DNA from: Methylomonas sp.
GTDB lineage: Bacteria > Pseudomonadota > Gammaproteobacteria > Methylococcales > Methylomonadaceae
Assembly: GCF_023228165.1 (NCBI RefSeq)
Contig: NZ_JALOBS010000032.1
Span: 1-54,672, forward strand
Direction: 5' to 3'
Length of the DNA: 54,672 nt
In this document: positions 1 through 8,881 of the stretch, piece after piece
How the letters are laid out: each line of letters opens with the position of its first letter
Position numbering within the stretch: position 1 is the first letter of the stretch
Made by a program: the position numbers and the translations under genes
Notes under the pieces: model-generated
The model's input: the letters and a program-made list of their open reading frames with translations, nothing else
What the model was told of the DNA's origin: nothing
Databases searched by the model: none

Positions 1-227
1 CTTTGAGCTGGTGGTTCGAATCATAGGTGCACGCTTTTTGGGGATGGTGGCTCATTTTTCGTGCATCATTATACCAAAAAAACCTTTATTATCATTATAT
101 ATCAATAAGATGCACTTACTGAGCAGACTCTAATTAGCCGGGCGATGCCGCTTGAGGTAAAGCAGCGAACTTTTGCATGATGGGGCGATACGCACCGAGA
201 ACGAAGCGAGGTCGAGCCGCCAAACTT
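1..227. other. Left-edge noncoding stretch
   Basis: I see no convincing gene here. The region is AT-rich around 65-130 and lies downstream of the minus-strand LprI-like gene. A tRNA T-loop-like string at positions 15-21 is not flanked by a pairing stem, so I do not call a tRNA. No terminator hairpin with a T-run was found. Confidence 0.4.
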
Positions 228-761
228 TTACGGCGCTTCCGGCAATGCGGGTTGAATCGGCTTGATCGGAAACGACCCCGAACACATATCGCCTTCTTCC
301 ACGCCGTCCAGCCATTTTTTCAATTGCCGGGTGCGTTCGCGCGTCATGGATGCGATTTGCTCATGCCAGCAAGCCTTGAAACTGCTGCCGTAGTAGCCGG
401 GTTGTTCTCTTATGGGGTATATGGCGAGCATTTCCGCGTCACGCCACTTTAGCCAGGCACGTTGGGCTTGCTTGAGGCTGTCTATAAAAGGTTTGTCGTT
501 GGCGTGTTGCTTGAGTATCGCTTGATAAGTACTGTTTAGCGCCTGGTCGGCCGTTTGATTGTCCAGACCGCTGCACTGATTGATTTCTTGCTGGGTGTCG
601 GCGTTATCAAAGCAGGTCGGTTTGGCCTCATCGGCGGTGACCAGCGTGGAAGCGAGAATCAGGGAGAGATAAATCGGCTTTATTGGAATGCGCAAATCAT
701 AAGACGATTGGTGTAATGAATGCGCAACAGTACGGGTATTGCGGGTGTGTAGTAAGTGCAT
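228..761 (-). CDS. LprI-like (DUF1311) exported protein
   Basis: The protein carries the lysozyme inhibitor LprI / DUF1311 pattern: an early CF-N-A-x-T-Q-x-E-x-x-x-C element, a central Q-R-A-W-L-K-W-R-D segment and further cysteines, probably forming disulfides outside the cytoplasm. The family is secreted or periplasmic; some members bind lysozyme, most are uncharacterised. The 177-aa reading has a 22-residue N-terminus that does not look like a signal peptide. A TTG codon at 695 would give about 155 aa beginning directly with a short basic stretch and a hydrophobic segment ending in VTA-DEA, a good signal peptide, so the true start may be 695. Neither start has a clear ribosome binding site. 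The gene follows the 502-aa orphan on the same strand. The family call is fairly sure, the role unknown. Confidence 0.75.
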   Translation of the reverse strand: MHLLHTRNTRTVAHSLHQSSYDLRIPIKPIYLSLILASTLVTADEAKPTCFDNADTQQEINQCSGLDNQTADQALNSTYQAILKQHANDKPFIDSLKQAQRAWLKWRDAEMLAIYPIREQPGYYGSSFKACWHEQIASMTRERTRQLKKWLDGVEEGDMCSGSFPIKPIQPALPEAP

Positions 762-844
762 TGTAAGCGGCGTCGCGTTAGTTTATGTAATGAACCCTGC
801 AAAAGAGCAATTGCCCTGCCATTGCTATTATTACAAGCTAATCG

Positions 845-2353
845 TCATTCAAGGGCAAATCTGAAGCGGGCGAAAAATGGATTGCTTTCCATACAGGCGG
901 TCAGGCGTAATGACGAGCCGATGGTTAATGGAATTTTGCTGTTTAGAGCATATTTACCGTTGGCTAAAAAAACCTGAGCATTATCGGTGCCTTCACCAAT
1001 GACGACCGCGGATGCTTCGTTCCCGTTATCCGCAATGCTATAAATTGTGCAATTACCGGATATTTGCTCCAGTAATAATTGAATGGCATTGGACAGTTCG
1101 TTGAAGTTTTGTTGGCGAATGATCGCTATCGAAACGGGGTGTTGTTCTTTATAAAGCAGCACGATGTCTCCGGTAGAACAATCCGGCATACGGCTTTCGG
1201 CAACCCAATAGGATTTGTTAGGGGTTTTATGTAAGTTGACATATTTGCCCAAGGCGATTTCGCCGCTAAAAGGCTGTTCGGGTTGTTCGAAAACATTGCG
1301 TTGATGCTCCAATGGCACCAACGCTAAGCCGCGATTGAAATTGGTGGGGTCGCGAAGTTGGGCGCTAAGTTGATTGATTTTCGATAGCTTGTTGAGTTCT
1401 TGCAAATAGTGGCAGGCGCCGAGGAAGCCGGGGATCAGCTTGGTGCGCGATGGCATGCCTGGAGTGATGGCGCTGAATACCTGTTTGTAACCGCCGAAAA
1501 GTAAGGCCAGTTTGTTTTGGTGGCTGGGGCTTAACTTGGTCGCAACGGTGCCCAATTGCAATTCATGGCTGATACGCTGACTTTTTATGCCCATAAAATG
1601 AGTGGGTAGGGAGCGGTTGTTCCTTCTGACCGGATAGGGCGGCAAGTCTTTGCTCAAGTCCCAATAAAATCCGCAATCCAATGCCTCTGTTGAGGTTTCA
1701 ATTTTCAGCAAATGGGCGCACTGATTGGATAGTAGGAACAGCTGGCTGATTTCATCGGGTTTGTAGAGTCCCGGACAGATAATGTTGAACAGCAGGTTGC
1801 GTTTGACGACAGACTCGATGTCGGTTTGGGGTTTGAATTCACTTAATTTTGTTGCCTGGGGTAGTTTCAATGCCTCGGTTGATGCGGCCAGTTTATAAAG
1901 TTGCGCGGATTTTTTCCAAAGCGTGGCGGAAGGTACGTCATAAAACAGGCTGTAGCAGCGCATGGCATAGCCGATTAACTGCAGGGCATAAAAAATGGCC
2001 AGATTCTGACTGGTGGATTCCAGCTTTTTACTTTCAATGCTCTGGCAAAAAATCAGGGCTAATTGGCGGGGCAGTTGCATGGCCAATTTGCCGATTTTTA
2101 GAGATTTGCCGGAAAGGTCCGTTTCGGTTGCGGCGGTTGCGGACAGGCTGTTGGAAAAGTGCAATGTCAACGGCGTTAAATTGACCAATAAGGGTAAAAG
2201 TTCGATAGGCGGGTATTTGTCGTCTTTGAGCTGTTTTAGTACCAGGTTTAGTTGATGGGCGGCCTGAGCGTGGGGCAATAGGCTTAAACCGTCCAGCCAT
2301 TCAGCCAGCGCATCAGAGTTCAATTCAAAGGGTAGGGTATTGTCTGTTGCCAT
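845..2353 (-). CDS. Conserved hypothetical protein, 502 aa
   Basis: I do not recognise this protein firmly. The first 230 residues look alpha-helical and leucine-rich with no signal peptide or membrane segment, so it is probably cytoplasmic. The middle holds a D-C-G-F-Y-W-D-L motif followed by P-P-Y-P-V-R-R. The last 150 residues look like a beta-rich domain (TGDIVLLY, then short strands), which loosely suggests a PilZ-like or other small barrel, but I see no clean RxxxR plus D/NxSxxG c-di-GMP signature. It is divergent from lnt across a 133-bp gap and lies upstream of the LprI-like gene on the same strand. Coding status is well supported by length and composition; function is open. Confidence 0.6.
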   Translation of the reverse strand: MATDNTLPFELNSDALAEWLDGLSLLPHAQAAHQLNLVLKQLKDDKYPPIELLPLLVNLTPLTLHFSNSLSATAATETDLSGKSLKIGKLAMQLPRQLALIFCQSIESKKLESTSQNLAIFYALQLIGYAMRCYSLFYDVPSATLWKKSAQLYKLAASTEALKLPQATKLSEFKPQTDIESVVKRNLLFNIICPGLYKPDEISQLFLLSNQCAHLLKIETSTEALDCGFYWDLSKDLPPYPVRRNNRSLPTHFMGIKSQRISHELQLGTVATKLSPSHQNKLALLFGGYKQVFSAITPGMPSRTKLIPGFLGACHYLQELNKLSKINQLSAQLRDPTNFNRGLALVPLEHQRNVFEQPEQPFSGEIALGKYVNLHKTPNKSYWVAESRMPDCSTGDIVLLYKEQHPVSIAIIRQQNFNELSNAIQLLLEQISGNCTIYSIADNGNEASAVVIGEGTDNAQVFLANGKYALNSKIPLTIGSSLRLTACMESNPFFARFRFALE

Positions 2354-2486
2354 TGATTTTGTTGGGTATGACGCTTAGTAAACTTGCAAGTCTAGCCGAA
2401 ATCAGCATGGCTATGAAAACTTAGCTCAAGCGTATCGCTAATCACGGCATAATACTCAACAGGTTTTCACATATTTACTCGTTAAG

Positions 2487-4016
2487 ATGACTCGATTATT
2501 CCAATGGAAATGGCTATTGCCGGCACCGGTATTGGGTGCACTGTTGACGCTGGCGTTCGCACCTTACGATTACAGCTATTTTGCGGTAATCGCGATAGTG
2601 TTTTTTTATCGGTTTTGCCTCGTACAGCCGGCCGGACGAGCGGCTTTATGCGGCTATTTATTCGGCTTGGGATTGTTCGGTTCCGGTATCTGGTGGGTGT
2701 ATATCAGTATTCATGATTTCGGCGGCGCGGCTGCGCTCAGCTCCGGTTTATTGGCCGGTTTGTTGGTGTCTATATGGGCGGTATTTCCGGCAATAACGGC
2801 GTACTTTTCGGCAAAATTGCTTGCCATGAAGGGCGTTTGGTTTCGGCTGTTGGCGGTGAGTTTGGTTTGGGTGGCGGTCGAGTATTTTCGCGGTTATTGG
2901 TTGCTGAATGGTTTTCCGTGGCTGCAGATTGCCTATAGCCAGATAAATACGCCTTTGGCTGGCTATGCGCCTGTCGTTGGTGTGTATGGTATGGGGTTTT
3001 TATTGGTCGTTAGCGCGGCTCTGCTGGCGGAATCGTGGCGAGTCCGAACACTGCGTTTACCCGGCGTGTTGATGTTATTTGTGATTTGGGGCGGCGGTTG
3101 GTTGTTGCAGGGCCTGCAATGGACGCATGCTATCGGAAGTCCCATTGAAGTGACCTTGGTACAGGGTAATATAGCTCAGGATCAAAAATGGCAAACCGAT
3201 CAAATGTTGAGTACTTTAAGGTTGTATCTGCAACTGACCGAACAGCATTGGGACGCCGATGTGATCATCTGGCCGGAAACGGCGATTCCGGCTTTTTTAG
3301 CGGACGTTAAAGACTTTTACCTTGATCCCTTGTCTGCCAAGGCACGGGAAAAAGGGGTGGATTTAGTGGTAGGTTTGCCCAGTAACGGTGCCGGTAACGA
3401 TTATTACAACAGCGTCATCACCTTGGGCGAGAGCGAGGCGATATATCACAAACATCATTTGCTGCCGTTTGGCGAATATCTACCGTTGCAACCGCTGTCG
3501 GGTTGGGTGCTGGATCAGCTGCAAATCCCGTTGGGCAACTTTGCCTTGGGCGGCGCCAGGCAGCCTTTACTCAAGGCGGGCGGTTATCGGTTCGTGACCA
3601 CTATTTGCTATGAAGATGCCTTTGGTGAGTTGGTTAATCGGCAAGTCGGGCAGGCGGCTTATTTGGTGAATGTCACCAACGACGGCTGGTTTGGCGATAC
3701 CTCGCAACCTTATCAACATATGCAGATGGCGCAAATGCGCGCCTTGGAAACCGGCCGTTACCTGTTGCGCGCTACCAATACCGGGGTAACCGGATTCGTC
3801 GGGCCGAATGGTAAAATCCTTGCGCAGGCACCGTTGTTTACCGCCACTACATTGACGAGTACCATCATCCCCATGGCGGGATTGACACCTTATGCCAGAT
3901 GGGGCGATCAAGCGGTTTTTGGCGGGTTAATTCTATTGGTGGGTATAGTTTGGGGGTTGGTGCGATTTGCGGGGCGTCGGTCCAGACGTCTAAAACAAAA
4001 AATTAAGACTTTATAG
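2487..4016 (+). CDS. lnt: Apolipoprotein N-acyltransferase
   Basis: Lnt is the inner-membrane enzyme that transfers an acyl chain from phospholipid to the N-terminal cysteine of diacylated lipoproteins, the last step of lipoprotein maturation. The first 210 residues form several hydrophobic helices, followed by a nitrilase-fold domain and a final helix near residues 480-500. The catalytic Glu-Lys-Cys triad is visible as E264 (WPETAIPAF), K322 (YHKHHLLPFGEYLP) and C374 (ICYED). The length of 509 aa matches E. coli Lnt (512). The start is the ATG at 2487. The usual neighbour corC/ybeX is not present; the gene stands alone between an orphan and parA. Window lipoproteins such as LptE and both MlaA proteins would be its substrates. 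Confidence 0.97.
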   Translation: MTRLFQWKWLLPAPVLGALLTLAFAPYDYSYFAVIAIVFFYRFCLVQPAGRAALCGYLFGLGLFGSGIWWVYISIHDFGGAAALSSGLLAGLLVSIWAVFPAITAYFSAKLLAMKGVWFRLLAVSLVWVAVEYFRGYWLLNGFPWLQIAYSQINTPLAGYAPVVGVYGMGFLLVVSAALLAESWRVRTLRLPGVLMLFVIWGGGWLLQGLQWTHAIGSPIEVTLVQGNIAQDQKWQTDQMLSTLRLYLQLTEQHWDADVIIWPETAIPAFLADVKDFYLDPLSAKAREKGVDLVVGLPSNGAGNDYYNSVITLGESEAIYHKHHLLPFGEYLPLQPLSGWVLDQLQIPLGNFALGGARQPLLKAGGYRFVTTICYEDAFGELVNRQVGQAAYLVNVTNDGWFGDTSQPYQHMQMAQMRALETGRYLLRATNTGVTGFVGPNGKILAQAPLFTATTLTSTIIPMAGLTPYARWGDQAVFGGLILLVGIVWGLVRFAGRRSRRLKQKIKTL

Positions 4017-4351
4017 TACCAATGCCGCCGAAATAAATAGCAAATTGGCGGAAGTGGGCGGGCATTAAACAGGTAGTTGATTAATTGACAAGGACAACAG
4101 TGATAAATAAGGCAGGCTAATGGCCTGTTTAGTCAGGGATGAAACCCAACGGCTAAGATAATTTAAGACATTGTCGCATAAGAATGGCCGACTACCTAAT
4201 CAGTACCTGACAAGATGTAAGCGTTAGGGATAGTCGTTGTTCTCTTCAAATAATTTACAGAAGATTGCAACGGTTTATCCCTTAGCTATAAAACTGTCGT
4301 CGGCGACACTTGAGCTTAATGGCTAGCGTTGATGCGGCCTTTTTGCGGGGT
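4017..4351. other. Intergenic region between convergent lnt and parA
   Basis: These 335 bases lie between two convergent genes. No ORF with coding character is seen. A small hairpin is present at 4113-4127 (CAGGC, loop taatg, GCCTG, then TTT) and a GC-rich inverted pair (AATGCCGCC near 4020-4028 against GGCGGGCATT near 4059-4068) sits just after lnt. Either could help end transcription, but neither is a textbook terminator. An unannotated small RNA cannot be excluded. Confidence 0.4.
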
Positions 4352-5125
4352 TTATTTATGAATTTCCAAATGCAGCGCCCGATATTCTTCGGTCAGTTTG
4401 TGCGATGGCGCGTAATGCACTAGCGGTTTGGCGTCGGTGTGCGACTCCCTGACCTTGACCGAAGTGGATATTTTGGATTCCAGCACCGGCAGGCCTTCCG
4501 CAATCAAGTCATCCACCAGTTGCCGGGGCAGGTTGGCTTGTTTTTGGTATTGGTTGACTACCACGCCTTCCACTTCCAGGCCAGGGTTGTGATCGGCCTT
4601 GACTTCCGCAATTGAGCGCATCAGCGTGTATAGCGCTTCGCGGGCAAAGGTGTCGCAATCGAATGGAATCAGACATTTTTCTGCGGCTATCAATGCCGAC
4701 AAACTGTAAAAATTCAGGATGGGCGGGGTGTCGATGTAGATGCAATCGTAGCCTTCCAGTTTTTCCAGCGCTTCCTTCAGTTTGTAAATTTTATGGCGGG
4801 ATTCTAGCCGGCTTTGCAGGCCTTCCAGATCCGGATGGGAAGGCAGCACGAACAAATTCGGAAACGGGGTTTCATGAATGGCGCTGTCCAGGCCCTCCTT
4901 GCCGCCGCCGAATAACTCCAGTCCCAGGCTGTCTTTGAAAAAATGAGCAATGGTTTTGTCCGAATCGGTAATTTTCACGCCCATTAAATATTGCGTCGAG
5001 TTACCTTGCACATCCAGGTCGATTACCAGGGTTTTTTTGCCTTCGACAGCACTAATTGCCGCCAGATTGCATGTGATGGTGGATTTTCCGACACCGCCTT
5101 TTTGATTAAAAATCACCCTGCGCAT
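4352..5125 (-). CDS. ParA/MinD-family ATPase
   Basis: This 257-aa protein is a ParA-type ATPase. The deviant Walker A motif KGGVGKST is at residues 9-16 with both lysines (K9 and K14). The Walker A-prime region (LVIDLDVQGNST) and Walker B region (YIDTPP) follow at the usual spacing. Such ATPases bind DNA or membrane as ATP dimers and position plasmids, chromosomes or protein complexes. No ParB, parS cluster or cargo gene is next to it, so it is an orphan ParA whose cargo cannot be named from context. It lies on the same strand as, and 58 bp downstream of, the YbeL-like gene, and may be co-transcribed with it. Confidence 0.85.
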   Translation of the reverse strand: MRRVIFNQKGGVGKSTITCNLAAISAVEGKKTLVIDLDVQGNSTQYLMGVKITDSDKTIAHFFKDSLGLELFGGGKEGLDSAIHETPFPNLFVLPSHPDLEGLQSRLESRHKIYKLKEALEKLEGYDCIYIDTPPILNFYSLSALIAAEKCLIPFDCDTFAREALYTLMRSIAEVKADHNPGLEVEGVVVNQYQKQANLPRQLVDDLIAEGLPVLESKISTSVKVRESHTDAKPLVHYAPSHKLTEEYRALHLEIHK

Positions 5126-5183
5126 AATCGCCTCGATAGTTTAATAAATAAAAACCCGCATTATAAGGTTAAAGCTTGTAATA

Positions 5184-5672
5184 TCAACAACGTGTAAATG
5201 CATCGCCTTGGCAGGCAGGGCATTTGGGAATCACGCTGGTGGATTTAAAGGCGATTTCCTTGCCGCAGGCGTCGCAGGTAAAGGTGCCGGGGCTGGCCAC
5301 TTCTCCGCTTTTGTAAGGATGGTATTGCTTGGCTTCCATTTCCAGGGCGGCCAACTTGACTTTGGTTTTGTCGGCAATGTCCATAAAGGCGTCCAGAGCG
5401 AAGTTCTCGATCAGATCGATATCGAATTTCAACCATTCGGACAGTGAATTGTTGTCGTGTTGTTGCGATGGCGCGGTGGCGACATGCTCGATATCACGCA
5501 TCACATAATCGGCGACTTTGTTGATTTCTTCCTGGGTGTGTCCGCCTAAGGCGCTGGTTTTTTCCTTGGCAATTTCCAAGGCATCGGCAACGCTGTGTAG
5601 GGTATCGTCCAGTGCTTCGTAAAGATGGCCCATGAGGTCATCGTAAGCTTTGATCAGTTTATTTTCGCCCAT
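5184..5672 (-). CDS. YbeL-type zinc-ribbon protein (DUF1451)
   Basis: The 162-aa protein has a long helical N-terminal part and a C-terminal zinc ribbon with cysteine pairs C133/C136 and C151/C154, the arrangement of the DUF1451 family (E. coli YbeL, about 160 aa). Its function is unknown. The position supports the call: in E. coli ybeL is also beside leuS and divergent from it. A good ribosome binding site (AGGAG) sits just before the ATG. There is no signal peptide, so it is a cytoplasmic protein. Confidence 0.85.
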   Translation of the reverse strand: MGENKLIKAYDDLMGHLYEALDDTLHSVADALEIAKEKTSALGGHTQEEINKVADYVMRDIEHVATAPSQQHDNNSLSEWLKFDIDLIENFALDAFMDIADKTKVKLAALEMEAKQYHPYKSGEVASPGTFTCDACGKEIAFKSTSVIPKCPACQGDAFTRC

Positions 5673-5705
5673 GGCTTCTCCTTGTTGTTTTAATGATTTC
5701 AGGCT

Positions 5706-5733
5706 TTGGATTTAAGCGCCCGTAAGGTATTCT
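5706..5733 (+). promoter_or_regulatory. Putative sigma-70 promoter for leuS
   Basis: A TTGGAT hexamer (5706-5711) is followed after 16 bases by TATTCT (5728-5733), about 30 bases before the leuS start and inside the 91-bp divergent gap between ybeL and leuS. The match is partial, so this is a weak prediction. Confidence 0.3.
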
Positions 5734-5763
5734 AGCGCCTTTTTACATCAAAAGACGAATAGG

Positions 5764-8352
5764 ATGGAAGAGCATTACAAACCGTTGCCGATTGAGCAAA
5801 AGGTACAGGCTGACTGGGAAAAATCCGGCGTATTTACCGCCAGCGAAAATACCGGTAAAGAAAAATACTATTGTTTGTCGATGTTTCCCTATCCCAGCGG
5901 CAAACTGCATATGGGCCATGTGCGTAATTACACCATAGGCGATGTGATCAGCCGTTTTCAACGCATGCAGGGTAAACACGTGTTGCAACCCATGGGCTGG
6001 GATGCCTTCGGTTTGCCGGCGGAAAACGCCGCCATGCAAAACAAAGTGCATCCAGCCGACTGGACCTATTCCAATATCGATTACATGCGCGAACAGCTGA
6101 AACGGCTTGGTTTCGGTTACGACTGGAGCCGCGAGCTGGCCACTTGCGATCCGGAATATTATCGATGGGAACAATGGTTTTTCCTGCGTCTGATGCAGAA
6201 AGGCCTGGTTTACAAAAAAACCGCGCCGGTCAACTGGTGTCCGCACGATCAAACCGTGTTGGCCAACGAGCAAGTCATAGACGGTTGCTGCTGGCGTTGC
6301 GATACCCTGGTCGAGAAAAAAGAAATCTCCCAGTGGTTTTTAAAAATTACCGAATATGCCGACGAATTGCTAAGTTCGCTGGAGAGTTTGCCGGGCTGGC
6401 CGGAACAGGTCAGAACCATGCAGGCCAACTGGATAGGCCGCTCCGAAGGCGTGGAGATGGATTTTGCGGTAGCGGGTTTCGATGAGGCGGTCCGCATTTA
6501 CACCACTCGCCCCGATACCCTGATGGGTGTTACCTATCTGGCGGTTGCGGCAGAGCATCCCATGGCCAAAATGGCCGCCGAAAACAATGCCGATATCGCG
6601 GCGTTTCTGGAAGCCTGCAAGCAGATGGAAACCTCGGAAGCGGCCATGGAAACCATGGAAAAGCGCGGCATCGATTCCGGGTTTACCGCGACGCATCCTT
6701 TGAGCGGTGAGCAAGTGCCGGTTTGGATCGCCAACTTCGTATTGATGAGCTATGGTACCGGTGCGGTAATGTCCGTACCCGCACACGATCAGCGCGATTA
6801 TGAATTTGCCCGAAAATACGGTATCGCTATCAAGGATGTTATCGCTGCCAGTGATGGATCTAACGACAGCGTTAGTGAAAAGGCCTTCACCGACAAAGGT
6901 GTATTGAAAAACTCCGGCGAATTCGACGGTCTGAATTTTAGTCAGGCTTTCGACGCTATTGCCGCTAAATTGATCGGGCTGGGCAAGGGCGAACGTAAGA
7001 CCAACTTTCGTCTGCGCGACTGGGGTGTTTCGCGTCAACGATACTGGGGCGCGCCGGTGCCGGTGATTTATTGCGACGATTGCGGCACCGTGCCGGTGCC
7101 GGACGAGCAGTTGCCGGTGACGTTGCCGCGCGATGTAGTGCTGGACGGGTCGCAGTCCCCACTGGCGGCGCATCCGACTTTTCCGCATGCCGATTGCCCG
7201 AAATGCGGCAAGCCGGCGCAGCGCGAGACCGATACCTTCGATACCTTTATGGAATCGTCCTGGTATTTTGCCCGCTACGCCAGTCAGGATTGCGACACGG
7301 CGATGCTGGACAGCCGAGCCAATTATTGGTTGCCGGTCGACCATTACATCGGCGGTATCGAACACGCCATTCTGCATTTACTGTATGCGCGGTTTTACAC
7401 CAAGCTGCTGCGCGACGAAGGTTTGATCGTTTGCGATGAGCCGTTCAAAAACTTGTTGACTCAGGGTATGGTGGTTGCGGAAACCTTCTATCAAATCGAT
7501 GAACACGGTCATAAGCGTTATTACAACATGACGCAGATTCAGGTCGAGCGCGATAGCAAGGGTAAAATCGTCGGTGCGAAATTGCTGGAAGACGGTTCGC
7601 ATGTCACGGTGGGCGCGATTGAGAAAATGTCAAAATCCAAAAACAACGGTGTCGATCCGCAGGTATTGATCGATCAATACGGCGCCGATACCGTGCGTTT
7701 GTATACCATGTTTACTTCGCCGCCGGACCAGTCGCTGGAATGGAACGATGCCGGTGTGGAAGGTGCGTTCAGGTTTTTGAAACGGTTATGGCGGCAGGTT
7801 TATCTGCATGTTGAATCGGGCTTGCCCGGCAAGGGTTTGGATGCGGCCGCGCTGACCGATGGGCAAAAAGCCTTGCGCCGGCAATTGCATCAAGCCCTGC
7901 AAAAAGTCACCGACGATATGGCGCGTCGGCACACCTTCAATACCGCGATTGCCGCCAATATGGAGCTGGTGAATGCCTTGAACAAGTTCGAGGATGATAG
8001 CGACAATGGCCGGGCCGTGCGTCAGGAAACCTTGGAGGCTATTGTATTGATGTTGGCGCCTATTATTCCGCATGCGGCGCAGCAATTGTGGCATGAACTG
8101 GGTCATGCTAGCGATATCGTCATGGCGGCCTGGCCGGTGCTCGATGAGACGGCATTGGTGCAGGACGCCATCGAAATGGTGGTGCAAGTCAATGGTAAAT
8201 TACGCGGCAAATTTTCGGTGGCGGCTACAGCGTCAAAAGAGCAGATCGAAGCGTTAGTGCTGGCCGACGAACACGTGCAACGCTATATCGACGGTAAACC
8301 GGTGAAAAAACTGATTGTGGTACCGCAAAAACTGGTAAATATCGTTGTTTGA
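5764..8352 (+). CDS. leuS: Leucyl-tRNA synthetase
   Basis: LeuRS attaches leucine to tRNA-Leu in the cytoplasm. The class I signature HMGH is at residues 49-52 and the KMSKS loop at residues 621-625. Between them lies the CP1 editing domain, with a T-rich segment near TTRPDTLMG and GTGAVMSVPAHDQRD carrying the conserved editing aspartate. The length of 862 aa equals that of E. coli LeuS (860). The ribosome binding site is weak (AGG right before the ATG). It is followed, within the overlap of its stop, by lptE and then holA, an order shared with E. coli. Confidence 0.99.
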   Translation: MEEHYKPLPIEQKVQADWEKSGVFTASENTGKEKYYCLSMFPYPSGKLHMGHVRNYTIGDVISRFQRMQGKHVLQPMGWDAFGLPAENAAMQNKVHPADWTYSNIDYMREQLKRLGFGYDWSRELATCDPEYYRWEQWFFLRLMQKGLVYKKTAPVNWCPHDQTVLANEQVIDGCCWRCDTLVEKKEISQWFLKITEYADELLSSLESLPGWPEQVRTMQANWIGRSEGVEMDFAVAGFDEAVRIYTTRPDTLMGVTYLAVAAEHPMAKMAAENNADIAAFLEACKQMETSEAAMETMEKRGIDSGFTATHPLSGEQVPVWIANFVLMSYGTGAVMSVPAHDQRDYEFARKYGIAIKDVIAASDGSNDSVSEKAFTDKGVLKNSGEFDGLNFSQAFDAIAAKLIGLGKGERKTNFRLRDWGVSRQRYWGAPVPVIYCDDCGTVPVPDEQLPVTLPRDVVLDGSQSPLAAHPTFPHADCPKCGKPAQRETDTFDTFMESSWYFARYASQDCDTAMLDSRANYWLPVDHYIGGIEHAILHLLYARFYTKLLRDEGLIVCDEPFKNLLTQGMVVAETFYQIDEHGHKRYYNMTQIQVERDSKGKIVGAKLLEDGSHVTVGAIEKMSKSKNNGVDPQVLIDQYGADTVRLYTMFTSPPDQSLEWNDAGVEGAFRFLKRLWRQVYLHVESGLPGKGLDAAALTDGQKALRRQLHQALQKVTDDMARRHTFNTAIAANMELVNALNKFEDDSDNGRAVRQETLEAIVLMLAPIIPHAAQQLWHELGHASDIVMAAWPVLDETALVQDAIEMVVQVNGKLRGKFSVAATASKEQIEALVLADEHVQRYIDGKPVKKLIVVPQKLVNIVV

Positions 8353-8377
8353 TCCGTTAATCAATAGACTGAATCTG

Positions 8378-8878
8378 ATGAAAATTGCCCGGAAAATCGT
8401 TTTGCTTACTGTCCTGAGTTTGTTGACTGCTTGCGGTTATCATCTGCGCGGATCCATTGCTTTGCCGGCCGCTTTGAAAAATATGTATTTATTCGGTGCC
8501 TCCGGCTCGCTTAATGCCGAAACAAAAGCGGTATTGAAGGCTTCGGATGGCAAGCTGGCGGATTCTCCGAATGATGCGGGCATTGTAGTAAAGGTTTTAA
8601 AGGAAGATTTTCGCCGTCGTGTGTTGTCGGTGGGCTCGACGGGTAAGTCCAGCGAAGTGGAGCTGAATTATTACCTGAGATTTCAGTTTTACGATAATAA
8701 AGAAAATACCCTGCAGGACGAGCAAACCATAGAAATCAGTCGTGAGTTTTTCAATGACCAGACTGCCATTCTGGCTAAGGAAAACGAAGAAGCATTGATA
8801 CAAAAAGAGATTTATAGACAGGCTGTGCGGATGCTGATGTCACGTGCGCAAGCCGCGATCGAAAACAAGAAACTCTAA
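8378..8878 (+). CDS. lptE: LPS-assembly lipoprotein LptE
   Basis: LptE plugs the LptD barrel in the outer membrane and helps insert lipopolysaccharide. The ATG at 8378 gives a 166-aa protein that starts with a lipoprotein signal peptide ending in the lipobox LLTAC followed by GYHLRG, the family hallmark. An upstream in-frame TTG at 8345 would overlap leuS and add 11 polar residues before the signal, so I reject it. The gene lies between leuS and holA exactly as in E. coli, with only 3 bases before holA, implying one operon. Confidence 0.95.
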   Translation: MKIARKIVLLTVLSLLTACGYHLRGSIALPAALKNMYLFGASGSLNAETKAVLKASDGKLADSPNDAGIVVKVLKEDFRRRVLSVGSTGKSSEVELNYYLRFQFYDNKENTLQDEQTIEISREFFNDQTAILAKENEEALIQKEIYRQAVRMLMSRAQAAIENKKL

Positions 8879-8881
8879 GCC

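Noticed and set aside
10..40. tRNA-like T-loop (GGTTCGAATC) at the left edge
   Set aside because: The flanking bases do not form a T-stem and no acceptor stem or CCA end is seen.
6370..7377. 335-aa open frame on the minus strand inside leuS
   Set aside because: It lies wholly opposite a certain leuS gene, is rich in H, R and G as shadow frames are, and has no domain.
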